From contig JAOABP010000008.1 of the NCBI GenBank assembly GCA_026418295.1, positions 1 to 64,000 on the forward strand: DNA of 64,000 bases. The letters are read 5' to 3'. Positions within the stretch are counted from its first letter, which is position 1; the number at the start of each line of letters is the position of its first letter. A program made the translations under genes and the position numbers. Origin of the DNA: Caldifarciminota bacterium. Its GTDB lineage: Bacteria > Hydrothermota > Tepidihabitantia > Tepidihabitantales > Tepidihabitantaceae. The notes under the pieces were generated by a model. It did no database searches and was not told the origin of the DNA. It saw only the letters and a list, made by a program, of their open reading frames with translations. This document shows, piece by piece, positions 51,170 through 59,350 of the stretch.

Positions 51170-52366
51170 TTGAATACCGCTGATTACATTCAACTTGAAG
51201 AAAAATATTCCGCACACAATTATCACCCTCTGCCGGTCGTGCTCTGCAAAGGTGAAGGGGTCTGGGTGGAAGATGTTGAAGGCAGGCGTTACCTCGATAT
51301 GCTTTCCGCCTATTCGGCACTCAACCAGGGACATCGCCACCCGCGCATCATTCAGACCCTGATTGAACAGGCAAACCGGCTGACCCTGACCTCACGGGCG
51401 TTTCACACTGATCAGCTCGGTCCGCTCTGCCAGCTGCTTTGTGAGATCACGGGGCAGGAACAGGTGCTTTTGATGAACTCGGGTGCAGAGGCGGTGGAGA
51501 CCGCAATCAAGTGCGCCCGGCGCTGGGGCTACACGAAAAAGGGAGTTCCGCCGGACCGGGCAGAAATCATTGTCTGCGCCAACAATTTTCACGGTCGGAC
51601 GACCACGATCATCAGTTTCTCCACCGAAGCGCTCTATCGCGACGGTTTCGGACCTTTTACCCCGGGCTTCAAAATCATCCCCTACGACAACCCTGATGCA
51701 CTCGAACAGGCAATTAACAAAAACACGGTCGCCTTCCTGGTGGAGCCAATTCAGGGTGAAGCCGGAATTATTGTCCCCCGTCACGGCTATCTGCAGCGTG
51801 CCCGTGTCATCTGTCATCAGCACAACATCCTCTTCATCCTTGATGAAATCCAGACCGGTTTGGGCAGAACCGGACGACTCTTCTGTTACCAGTATGAAGA
51901 TGTCCGACCTGATGTCCTGATTTTAGGCAAGGCGCTGGGCGGGGGCTGCATACCAATCTCCGCAGTTCTTACCTCCCGTGAAATCATGAGCGTATTTGTG
52001 CCGGGTAACCACGGCTCAACCTTTGGCGGCAATCCCCTCGCCTGCGCGGTTGCCCGGACCGCTGTCAGTGTAATTCTGGAAGAAAAGCTACCCGAACGGT
52101 CATCAGAACTGGGAACATATTTTCAGAGCCGGCTGAAAGCACTGAACTCCTCAAAAGTTAAGGAAATCCGGGGACGGGGGCTCTTCATCGGAGTAGAGCT
52201 CAAACCCGAGGCCGGCACCGCCCGGGAATACTGCGAAAAACTGCTCCGGCTCGGCATCCTTGCCAAGGACACCCACGAGCAGGTGATCCGGTTTGCACCC
52301 CCGCTCGTAATCACCCGGGAGGAAATCGACTGGGCGCTGGAACGAATCGCTCAGGCACTTGCATAA
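51170..52366 (+). CDS. rocD: Ornithine aminotransferase (class III aminotransferase)
   Basis: A 398-residue PLP enzyme that moves the delta-amino group of ornithine to 2-oxoglutarate. Start TTG at 51170, seven bases after AAAGGAG. Family features: EKYSAHNYHPLPVVL at the start, LDMLSAYSALNQGHRHP, MNSGAEAVETAIKCARRWGY, NFHGRTTTIISFS, the DEIQTGLGRTG motif and the PLP-binding LGKALGGGCIPISA (about 255), with late GRGLFIGVEL. A generic class III aminotransferase such as argD is possible; the N-terminal motif favours RocD. Followed closely by folP. Confidence 0.9.
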   Translation: MNTADYIQLEEKYSAHNYHPLPVVLCKGEGVWVEDVEGRRYLDMLSAYSALNQGHRHPRIIQTLIEQANRLTLTSRAFHTDQLGPLCQLLCEITGQEQVLLMNSGAEAVETAIKCARRWGYTKKGVPPDRAEIIVCANNFHGRTTTIISFSTEALYRDGFGPFTPGFKIIPYDNPDALEQAINKNTVAFLVEPIQGEAGIIVPRHGYLQRARVICHQHNILFILDEIQTGLGRTGRLFCYQYEDVRPDVLILGKALGGGCIPISAVLTSREIMSVFVPGNHGSTFGGNPLACAVARTAVSVILEEKLPERSSELGTYFQSRLKALNSSKVKEIRGRGLFIGVELKPEAGTAREYCEKLLRLGILAKDTHEQVIRFAPPLVITREEIDWALERIAQALA

Positions 52367-52372
52367 CTTTTT

Positions 52373-53566
52373 ATGCGGCTCCTTGCATTGCACCATCCTG
52401 CCGATCTCAATTCAGAACTCGCCCGGGTGGGTGTTGACCAATGCGCATGGACGATCTTCTCCCAGAAAGCCGAGGTAATTCCGCTCAAAATCACCGGTAT
52501 CTCGGTGGCAGCCGGCAACATTCTCAAGCAGACCGCCCTTGTCTGCGGCGCTGACTGCGCCCTGCACCGGGATGCCATCTCCGGAAGGGTGAAAAAAACT
52601 GATGCGATCCTCTTTGCCACCCCGCGCCAGTATGAACAGATCTGCCTCCGGCTGAAGCAACAGCCGGATTGTGCTGCCCGGCTCATCCCCGAGATCCGGA
52701 CCCTGCTTGCTGCTGCCCGCCAGCCGCAGCGCCGGGTTAAACTCGGCCGCAAAACCCTGACGCTCAACCGCACCCTGATCATGGGTATACTCAACATAAC
52801 CCCCGACTCCTTCTATGACGGCGGCCGGTATCTCAACCCGCATGCGGCACTGGAACGGGCACATCAGCTGGTGGAAGATGGTGCGGACATTCTGGATATC
52901 GGTGCCGAATCCACCCGCCCCGGTGCAGCACCGGTAACTCCGGAAGAACAGCTGAAACGGATCCTGCCCGTGCTCAAACCGCTGGTAAAAAAGACCCGGG
53001 TGCCGATCTCGATTGATACAACCAGCTCCCGTGTTGCTGAAACCGTGCTTGCCGAAGGTGCCGTACTCATTAACGATATCTCCGGGCTGAAGTTTGATCC
53101 CGCACTTGCCCGGGTCTGCGCCCGATACAATGCCGGCTTAGTCCTGATGCACATCCGCGGCACCCCCCGCACCATGCAGCGCAATCCGGTCTATAAAGAC
53201 CTGATGGCGGAAATTACCGGCGAACTCCAGAAATCAATTCATCAGGCGCTTGAAGCCGGCGTCGCCTTTGAAAACCTGCTCGTTGATCCTGGTATCGGCT
53301 TTGGTAAAAAGCCGGAACACAATCTTGAAATCCTCCGCCGCCTTGCTGAACTGCGCACCCTGAACCGGCCGATTGTAATCGGACCCTCGCGGAAATCATT
53401 CATCGGCCATATCCTCAACCTCCCTCCGGAAGAACGGCTCGAAGGCACCATCACCAGCTGTATTGTCGGAGCACTCAACGGCGCCAGTATCGTCCGGGTT
53501 CATGATGTTCTCCCGGTCCGCCGGGCGCTGCAGGTGCTGGCAGCGATTCAGTCCGGGGGGAGCTGA
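52373..53566 (+). CDS. folP: Dihydropteroate synthase (long form)
   Basis: Joins p-aminobenzoate and the pterin diphosphate in folate synthesis. The 397-residue length exceeds the usual 270-285 because of about 130 N-terminal residues with two or three cysteines (VCGADCALH), as seen in the long DHPS variants of some anaerobes. TIM barrel from about 133: LIMGILNITPDSFYDGGR, ADILDIGAESTRPGA, ISIDTTSSRVAE, INDISGLK, LMHIRGTPRTMQ, LVDPGIGFGKKPEHN and VIGPSRKSFIG. No Shine-Dalgarno; likely coupled to the upstream gene 6 bp away. Confidence 0.94.
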   Translation: MRLLALHHPADLNSELARVGVDQCAWTIFSQKAEVIPLKITGISVAAGNILKQTALVCGADCALHRDAISGRVKKTDAILFATPRQYEQICLRLKQQPDCAARLIPEIRTLLAAARQPQRRVKLGRKTLTLNRTLIMGILNITPDSFYDGGRYLNPHAALERAHQLVEDGADILDIGAESTRPGAAPVTPEEQLKRILPVLKPLVKKTRVPISIDTTSSRVAETVLAEGAVLINDISGLKFDPALARVCARYNAGLVLMHIRGTPRTMQRNPVYKDLMAEITGELQKSIHQALEAGVAFENLLVDPGIGFGKKPEHNLEILRRLAELRTLNRPIVIGPSRKSFIGHILNLPPEERLEGTITSCIVGALNGASIVRVHDVLPVRRALQVLAAIQSGGS

Positions 53567-53568
53567 CT

Positions 53569-54315
53569 GTGATTTCCTTTATCCGTATCCGGCCGGTTGA
53601 TATTATTGACATCCTGCTGGTTACAGTCGCCACCTACTACTTCCTGCGCTTTATCCGCGGCACCCGGGCAATCCGCATGCTCTATGCCCTGCTCTTCCTT
53701 GTACTTGTCGGCACGATCGCCCGGTGGCTTGACTTCAAGGCACTCGGGCTGATCATCAGCTCCCTGACCACCGTCTGGCTGGTGGCGTTTGTCATTCTCT
53801 TCCAGCCGGAAATCCGTAACCTCCTCTCCAGGTTCGGCCGTGCCCGCCCGATCCGTTTTCTCTTTCGCCCGGCCGCCGATTCAACTCTGGTTGAAGAGCT
53901 GGTCGCCGCTGCCGCCCAGTTAAGGGAGCGGAAAATCGGTGCCCTGATTGTCGTGGAACAGGAGATCGGACTGCGCGAATACACTGAAACCGGCAGCCGG
54001 CTTGAAGCCCGGGTCTCCGCACCACTGCTGGTCTCAATCTTCACTCCGCCTTCACCGCTCCATGACGGTGCGGTCATCATCTCCGGCAACCAGATCATCG
54101 CTGCCGGCTGCACCCTGCCGCTGGGTGAAGCCGAACCCGGACTGGGAATGCGCCATCGGGCTGCTGCCGGTATCACTACCCTGACCGATGCGGTCGCCAT
54201 TGTCGTCTCAGAGACCACCGGCAACATCACCTTTGCCCGCCGGGGTCGGCTGTTAATCAATTTGACACCATCGCAATTGAAGTATAATTTAATGCAGGCA
54301 ATTTTGAAGGTATAA
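53569..54315 (+). CDS. cdaA: Diadenylate cyclase
   Basis: A 248-residue membrane enzyme making the signal c-di-AMP from two ATP. Three N-terminal hydrophobic segments (about 10-30, 38-55, 62-80) then the DAC domain with SIFTPPSPLHDGAVII (the DGA motif at about residues 166-168) and GLGMRHRAAAGIT (RHR motif). Start GTG at 53569. Position right after folP is a widespread arrangement. The DUF2723 gene follows after 20 bp. Confidence 0.95.
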   Translation: MISFIRIRPVDIIDILLVTVATYYFLRFIRGTRAIRMLYALLFLVLVGTIARWLDFKALGLIISSLTTVWLVAFVILFQPEIRNLLSRFGRARPIRFLFRPAADSTLVEELVAAAAQLRERKIGALIVVEQEIGLREYTETGSRLEARVSAPLLVSIFTPPSPLHDGAVIISGNQIIAAGCTLPLGEAEPGLGMRHRAAAGITTLTDAVAIVVSETTGNITFARRGRLLINLTPSQLKYNLMQAILKV

Positions 54316-54335
54316 TGAACAAAGGAGCTTGAAAG

Positions 54336-57215
54336 ATGAATGAATCACGCTGGCGCCTGGTTATTTTTCTGCTGGTATTTCTGGTGGTTCTGGGCGTCTA
54401 TCTCTACAGTGTTGCGCCCACCGCATCCTTCTGGGACTGTGCCGAACTGATCGCTGTCTCCTACATTGCGGGTATTCCTCATCCGCCCGGCACACCGCTG
54501 TTTGTCATGCTGGGCAGAATCTTCACTATGCTGCCAATCGGCCGGGAAATCGCCTTCCGGGTGAATCTCATACCTGCCCTGTTCGGTGCCTTCTCCTGCG
54601 GACTGCTCTATCTCATTGTCATCAAGATTCTTGCTATCAACGCCGCCACAGAAAAGGACCGGCGCCCGTGGTTACCGCACATTGCCGGTGTCTTCGGTGC
54701 CCTGATGTGCGGGTTTGCCTACTCCTACTGGGATAACTGTGTCGAGGCTGAAGTCTACGGTCCCTGTGTGGTCATCGCCCTCACTGTGCTCTACCTGGCG
54801 CTCGTCTGGCGCGAAGGCCGGGAAAAGGGGACCGGTGACAACCGTCAGATTCTTGCCGCCATCTTTCTGCTGTTTGTCGCCACCGGCATCCACTTCACCC
54901 CGATGCTGGTGGTCTTTGCGGTGCTCATCTTCGCCCTGCTCGTTGACCGGCAGGCGGTAATTCATCTGCGCTTCATTGAATTCATGGTCGGCTACCTGCT
55001 GATCCTGACCGTGAATGAAATGGGACTTTCTGCCGGCACCTTCATCGTTGTGCCCCTGATCCTCGCCGGCACCTATTATGCCATCCGGATCATGGAGCGC
55101 TCGGAAAGGAATCTTACTCTCCTCTACGGACTGGGAATTCTGGCTGGCGTCTTCCTCGTCGCCTACATCGGTGCCGGACAGAAGCTCATGGATGATATTG
55201 TCCTCTTCCTCGCCTCCCCGACCGTTGCCTTCATTGAGCGCTGGTTCCGCTCTCCGGTGCTGGTAGTCCTCTTCATCCTCGGCTACGGCGGCTACCTCTA
55301 CTGGCTCCACACCCGGAAGAAACTGCGTGCCGGCTATGTCGGTCTGCTTCTCGGACTGGTCCTGCTTGCCGGCACAGTCCAGTTCATCATGCTCATCCGT
55401 GCCCGCCACTATCCGACAATCAACGAAGTGGAACCGGCACGCTGGCGGGACTTCGTCAGCGTGCTCAAGCGGGAGCAGTATGACCCGATGCGCCTGTTTC
55501 CGCGCAAAACCCAGTTTCTCACCGAAGATGAATGGCGGGCTAACCGCAATCCGGTCTTTGATGTCTTCCGCGCCTACATTGAGCAGATCGCCTTTTACAC
55601 CCGCTACTTCCTCTGGCAGTGGGGCAATGAGCGCTTTCTGGATGTCCTCTTTACCAACATCCCCCGCATCTTTCTCCGGCTCTCCTGGCAGGGAATACTG
55701 GGACTGATTCCTCCGCTGCTCGGCATCTGGGGTATGGTCCATCAGTTCAAGCGGGACAAGAAATCCTTCGCCCTGATCTTTGTTGCCTTCATCGTCGCCT
55801 CACTCGGACTGCTCACCTATCTCAATCTGAAATTTTCCCCTTCCGACCCCAGACCCGAGCTCAAGTTCCGGGAGGTGCGCGAGCGTGACTACTTCTTTGC
55901 CTTCTCATTTGTCTTCTACACCATCTTCATCGGTAATGGCGCCTATGCCCTGCTCAAATGGCTTGATGCGGAACTGAAGGATAAAAAATTTGCCCCGATG
56001 CCCGTTGTTGCCGGCCTCGTCCTTACCTTCGGATTTGTCCCGATGCTGCTCAATTACAAGACCGTCACCCGGCGCCACAACTGGATTCCCGCCGAATACG
56101 GCTATAACATGCTCGTCTGCTGTGAGGGGGATAAGGCGGTCGTTTTCACCAACGGTGATAACGACACCTTTCCGCTCTGGTTCATGCAGACCGTGCCCTC
56201 CATCGTGGCGGGCAACGATCCCAACTTCGGCAAGAATGTGGCAGTCGCCAACCTGTCACTGCTCAACACCCCCTGGTACTGCAAACAGCTCAAGCGCTGG
56301 GGGGCACCGATCTCCTTCAGCGAGGAGGAGATTGACCGTCTGCCTCAGGGCTTTGTGACCAAAAACAACCGGGTGGTTCTGCTCAAGGACATCATGATCC
56401 GCAACATCGTTGCCACCGCCGGCGGAGTGAGGCTTATCTGGCCTCAGGACTATGAGTCCACACCGCAGGAGTTCATGGCGAAGGTATTCGGGTCCGGTTA
56501 TCAGCCCCGCAGTCCGGTCTATTTCGCCACCACTGTCTCCCCCGACAATATGCAGGATGTCCAGCCTTATCTGCGGCTTGAAGGTCTGGTCCAGCGGGTC
56601 GTCGGCGAACGGGAAAAGATTCCGGGTGAAGGACAGATTGACACTGCCCGCACCCGCCGGCTCCTGTTTGAGCAGTTCAAGATGAAATCGATGCTCGACC
56701 CGCGCGTGGAGAAGGATGAAAATACCCGCGGCCTGCTCATCACCTACGCCCATTCCTACCTCCTTCTGGCAATGGAATACGCCCGCACCGGCAACTATGC
56801 CGCTGCCTGCTCAACACTGCAACCGGCACTCCGTTTCGAACTGGAAGCACCGCAGAAGATGCTTCTCTTCTATCACTACTCCCGCTTCTCAGCACTGAGC
56901 AGCAACTACTCCGCGGCACTGATGGCGGTCGATTCGGCACTCGCCTATGCCGGCGAAGACCCCAGACTCCGGCTCGAACTGATACTCCAGCGCGGTCTGA
57001 TCGCTCAGGGTATGGGCAACTACCCGGAGGCAGAGAAGATGTTCCAGCAGGCGCGGGCAATGTACCCGGATGAATGGCAGCTCGTCAATGTCCTCTACCG
57101 GCTCTATGTTGACGACCTGCACGACTATAACCGCGCCCGCACGCTGCTTACTGACTGGCTCCGGCGTCATCCTGCCGACTCCAATGCCGCCCGGCTGCTG
57201 CACGCACTGCCTTAA
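54336..57215 (+). CDS. DUF2723 multispanning membrane protein with TPR tail
   Basis: A 959-residue protein. Residues about 1-400 hold many hydrophobic segments with the DUF2723 opening APTASFWDCAELIAVSYIAGIPHPPGTPLF; DUF2723 proteins have the shape of GT-C glycosyltransferases, and the human DUF2723 protein TMEM260 is a protein O-mannosyltransferase. Further membrane segments at about 455-560 precede a soluble C-terminal half with TPR-like helices (about 820-950; TYAHSYLLLAMEYARTGNYAAACSTL, LILQRGLIAQGMGNYPEAEKMF). A role in glycosylating secreted proteins is an inference. RBS AAAGGAGC. Confidence 0.85.
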   Translation: MNESRWRLVIFLLVFLVVLGVYLYSVAPTASFWDCAELIAVSYIAGIPHPPGTPLFVMLGRIFTMLPIGREIAFRVNLIPALFGAFSCGLLYLIVIKILAINAATEKDRRPWLPHIAGVFGALMCGFAYSYWDNCVEAEVYGPCVVIALTVLYLALVWREGREKGTGDNRQILAAIFLLFVATGIHFTPMLVVFAVLIFALLVDRQAVIHLRFIEFMVGYLLILTVNEMGLSAGTFIVVPLILAGTYYAIRIMERSERNLTLLYGLGILAGVFLVAYIGAGQKLMDDIVLFLASPTVAFIERWFRSPVLVVLFILGYGGYLYWLHTRKKLRAGYVGLLLGLVLLAGTVQFIMLIRARHYPTINEVEPARWRDFVSVLKREQYDPMRLFPRKTQFLTEDEWRANRNPVFDVFRAYIEQIAFYTRYFLWQWGNERFLDVLFTNIPRIFLRLSWQGILGLIPPLLGIWGMVHQFKRDKKSFALIFVAFIVASLGLLTYLNLKFSPSDPRPELKFREVRERDYFFAFSFVFYTIFIGNGAYALLKWLDAELKDKKFAPMPVVAGLVLTFGFVPMLLNYKTVTRRHNWIPAEYGYNMLVCCEGDKAVVFTNGDNDTFPLWFMQTVPSIVAGNDPNFGKNVAVANLSLLNTPWYCKQLKRWGAPISFSEEEIDRLPQGFVTKNNRVVLLKDIMIRNIVATAGGVRLIWPQDYESTPQEFMAKVFGSGYQPRSPVYFATTVSPDNMQDVQPYLRLEGLVQRVVGEREKIPGEGQIDTARTRRLLFEQFKMKSMLDPRVEKDENTRGLLITYAHSYLLLAMEYARTGNYAAACSTLQPALRFELEAPQKMLLFYHYSRFSALSSNYSAALMAVDSALAYAGEDPRLRLELILQRGLIAQGMGNYPEAEKMFQQARAMYPDEWQLVNVLYRLYVDDLHDYNRARTLLTDWLRRHPADSNAARLLHALP

Positions 57216-57220
57216 ACTGG

Positions 57221-57550
57221 ATGCATGAGTTTGCCATTACCAGCAGCCTGATCAGTCAGGTAATCAGGGAGGCGGAAAAAAACGGCGCCCGCCGAATCCG
57301 GCGGATCACCCTGCTGATCGGCGAACATTCCTCCGTTGTCCCCGAATGTGTCCGGTTTTACTTTAACCGGCTCAAGGATCACCCGCTGCTGAAGAGTGCC
57401 GAGCTGGAATTCAGACCGGTCCCGCTCCGCCTGCGCTGTCCGAAATGCGGGCAGGAGTTCGGCTCGATCGAAGAGATGTGCAGCTGCAATGCCGGTGCTG
57501 AAATCACCGGCGGTGATGAACTGACCGTAGAAAGCATGGAAATTGAATAG
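57221..57550 (+). CDS. hypA: HypA/HybF-like nickel chaperone
   Basis: A 109-residue HypA-type protein that delivers nickel to NiFe-hydrogenase. The N-terminal MHEF with the nickel His2 is present, as is VGEHSSVVPE-like LIGEHSSVVPECVRFYF. The zinc site begins CPKCG but its second half reads CSCN instead of the usual CxxC. No hydrogenase or other hyp gene is in the window, so its client is unknown. It starts 5 bp after the DUF2723 stop. Confidence 0.87.
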   Translation: MHEFAITSSLISQVIREAEKNGARRIRRITLLIGEHSSVVPECVRFYFNRLKDHPLLKSAELEFRPVPLRLRCPKCGQEFGSIEEMCSCNAGAEITGGDELTVESMEIE

Positions 57551-57559
57551 GGAGGATTT

Positions 57560-59284
57560 ATGAATGCAATACTTGTAATCCTGATTGCCCTGCAACCGGG
57601 ACTGAAGATTGAGTTCACCGGACCGGAAACAGAAGTCCCGGGTATGCTCACCATCACTCCGGCAGACCTGCCGGCAGAGCTGCCGGCAACCGACGAGCTG
57701 CGGGTCATGCCCGGCTGGCCGAAAAAGGTAACCTACAATCCCCAGTTCGGACCGGCACGGGGAATCACCCTTGCCGATCTTGACGCTGACGGCCGGCAGG
57801 AGGTGATCATGCCTTCAACCGCCGGACAGCTCCATGTCTGGCGTTATGATGGCAGCTATTATCCCGGCTGGCCGAAAAGTTTTTCCTATATGGGCCAGTA
57901 TGCGGCGGCAGCAGCCGATATCGACCGGGATGGCCTGATTGAGATTGCCATCTGTACCCGGGGCATGACCAGCGGCGGTGCGGTCTATGTCTATGACCGC
58001 AACGGCAATGTCAAGCCCGGATTTCCCTTCAACGGTCTGGTCAACGGCAACTTTGCCGATTCCCCCACGCTGGCAGACATCGACGGCGACGACACGCTGG
58101 AAATCATCGCCGGAGAACGGGACTGGCCGATCGGCCATCTCCATGTCCTGCGCCACAACGGCACCCGCCAGCCCGGGGCCTGGCCCTGTTCACTTGACCA
58201 TGTGCCCGCACTCGGTGCTGCGGTTGGCGACATCAACCTTGACGGCCAGCAGGAAATCGTCTACGCCTCCTATAACTCACTCTATGTCCTGCATCCTGAC
58301 GGCACCGTTCTGCCCGGCTGGCCCGTCACAAGCCCCAACGGTGCCAAGTTCTCCTACCAGTCACCCGCACTTGCCGACCTCGATGGCGACGACACGCTGG
58401 AAATCATCGTCGCCATGCATCAGGGAACCCAGGGTGTCTATGTCTTCCGCCACAACGGCACCATTATGAACGGCTGGCCCTGCCCCTTCCCGCGCTGGAC
58501 CTACTGTCCGCCCACGGTTGCTGACCTGTATCTCAACGGTGAGCTCAACGTACTGTGCGGTCTGTCCGGTGTGGTCAGTGGTGGTGCCTCGGTACTCTAT
58601 GCCCTGAGTGCTGACGGCTCAATCCTGCCCGGTTTCCCGGTGTTTCAGCCCAACGGCGATGCGGCTGAGGGCAATATCACCGTTGCCGACATTGACGGGG
58701 ACGGCGACATGGAAATAATTTTTACCAGCAACCTGCTCTCCAACACCGACACCCTCGGCTACCTCTTTGCCGTGCACCATGACGGCACCCCGGTCTCCGG
58801 CTGGCCCCTGCGGCCAAGGGGCTGGACCTATCTCAACGGTGCCACCGTTGCGGATGTTGACGGCGATGACACGATGGACATCGTTGCCGTCTCCTATGAT
58901 AACGCCAATACGATGAGCGTCACCATCTGGGAGACCGATGTCCCCTGGTCCCGGACCTGCTGGCAGTGGCCCACCTACCAGTTTGACATGCAGCGCACCG
59001 GTCTTTACCGCTATCCCGTCACCGGCATCAGTGAACACCACCATAATCTTCCGGGAAACTTCCGGCTGGTGCCGGGCGTTGCCCGTACGGGCGAATACAT
59101 CCGGTTCCAGCCGGCACCGATGAAATCGCTGCCGGTCCGGCTTTATGACCATACCGGTGCCCGCATTTACGGTCTCACCGCCAAAACCGATGGATTCGTG
59201 CTTCCTCCCCGCCTCGCACCCGGCATCTACTTTGTTCAGGCCGGAACCGGTCAATTCTGCCAGAAACTGCTGATTACCAGATAG
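57560..59284 (+). CDS. Secreted VCBS/FG-GAP propeller protein with sorting domain
   Basis: A 574-residue protein with a short hydrophobic start (about 1-14), then about seven FG-GAP/VCBS-type blades each with a calcium-loop-like DxDxDG pattern: ADLDADGRQEVI, ADIDRDGLIEIAI, ADIDGDDTLEIIA, ADLDGDDTLEIIV, ADIDGDGDMEIIF and ADVDGDDTMDIV (about 70-470), each blade beginning with PGWP or SGWP. C-terminal sorting domain without a clear PNP, with LYDHTGARIYG and GIYFVQA, ending LLITR. Probably an integrin-alpha-like surface propeller; partner unknown. RBS GGGAGGA. Confidence 0.88.
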   Translation: MNAILVILIALQPGLKIEFTGPETEVPGMLTITPADLPAELPATDELRVMPGWPKKVTYNPQFGPARGITLADLDADGRQEVIMPSTAGQLHVWRYDGSYYPGWPKSFSYMGQYAAAAADIDRDGLIEIAICTRGMTSGGAVYVYDRNGNVKPGFPFNGLVNGNFADSPTLADIDGDDTLEIIAGERDWPIGHLHVLRHNGTRQPGAWPCSLDHVPALGAAVGDINLDGQQEIVYASYNSLYVLHPDGTVLPGWPVTSPNGAKFSYQSPALADLDGDDTLEIIVAMHQGTQGVYVFRHNGTIMNGWPCPFPRWTYCPPTVADLYLNGELNVLCGLSGVVSGGASVLYALSADGSILPGFPVFQPNGDAAEGNITVADIDGDGDMEIIFTSNLLSNTDTLGYLFAVHHDGTPVSGWPLRPRGWTYLNGATVADVDGDDTMDIVAVSYDNANTMSVTIWETDVPWSRTCWQWPTYQFDMQRTGLYRYPVTGISEHHHNLPGNFRLVPGVARTGEYIRFQPAPMKSLPVRLYDHTGARIYGLTAKTDGFVLPPRLAPGIYFVQAGTGQFCQKLLITR

Positions 59285-59304
59285 ACCGCATAAATAAAAA
59301 ATTG

Positions 59305-59330
59305 AGGGGGTGTCCGGCCGGACACCCCCT
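59305..59330. terminator. Bidirectional terminator
   Basis: A perfect palindrome AGGGGGTGTCCGG/CCGGACACCCCCT. It is followed on the minus strand by CAATTTTTTATTT and on the plus strand by TTGGTTTT, between the convergent VCBS and C25 protease genes. Confidence 0.88.
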
Positions 59331-59350
59331 TTGGTTTTAACTGACCGGAC

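Noticed and set aside
54672-55742. 356-codon minus-strand frame over the DUF2723 gene
   Set aside because: Antisense shadow of a long membrane-protein gene; no promoter or Shine-Dalgarno found.
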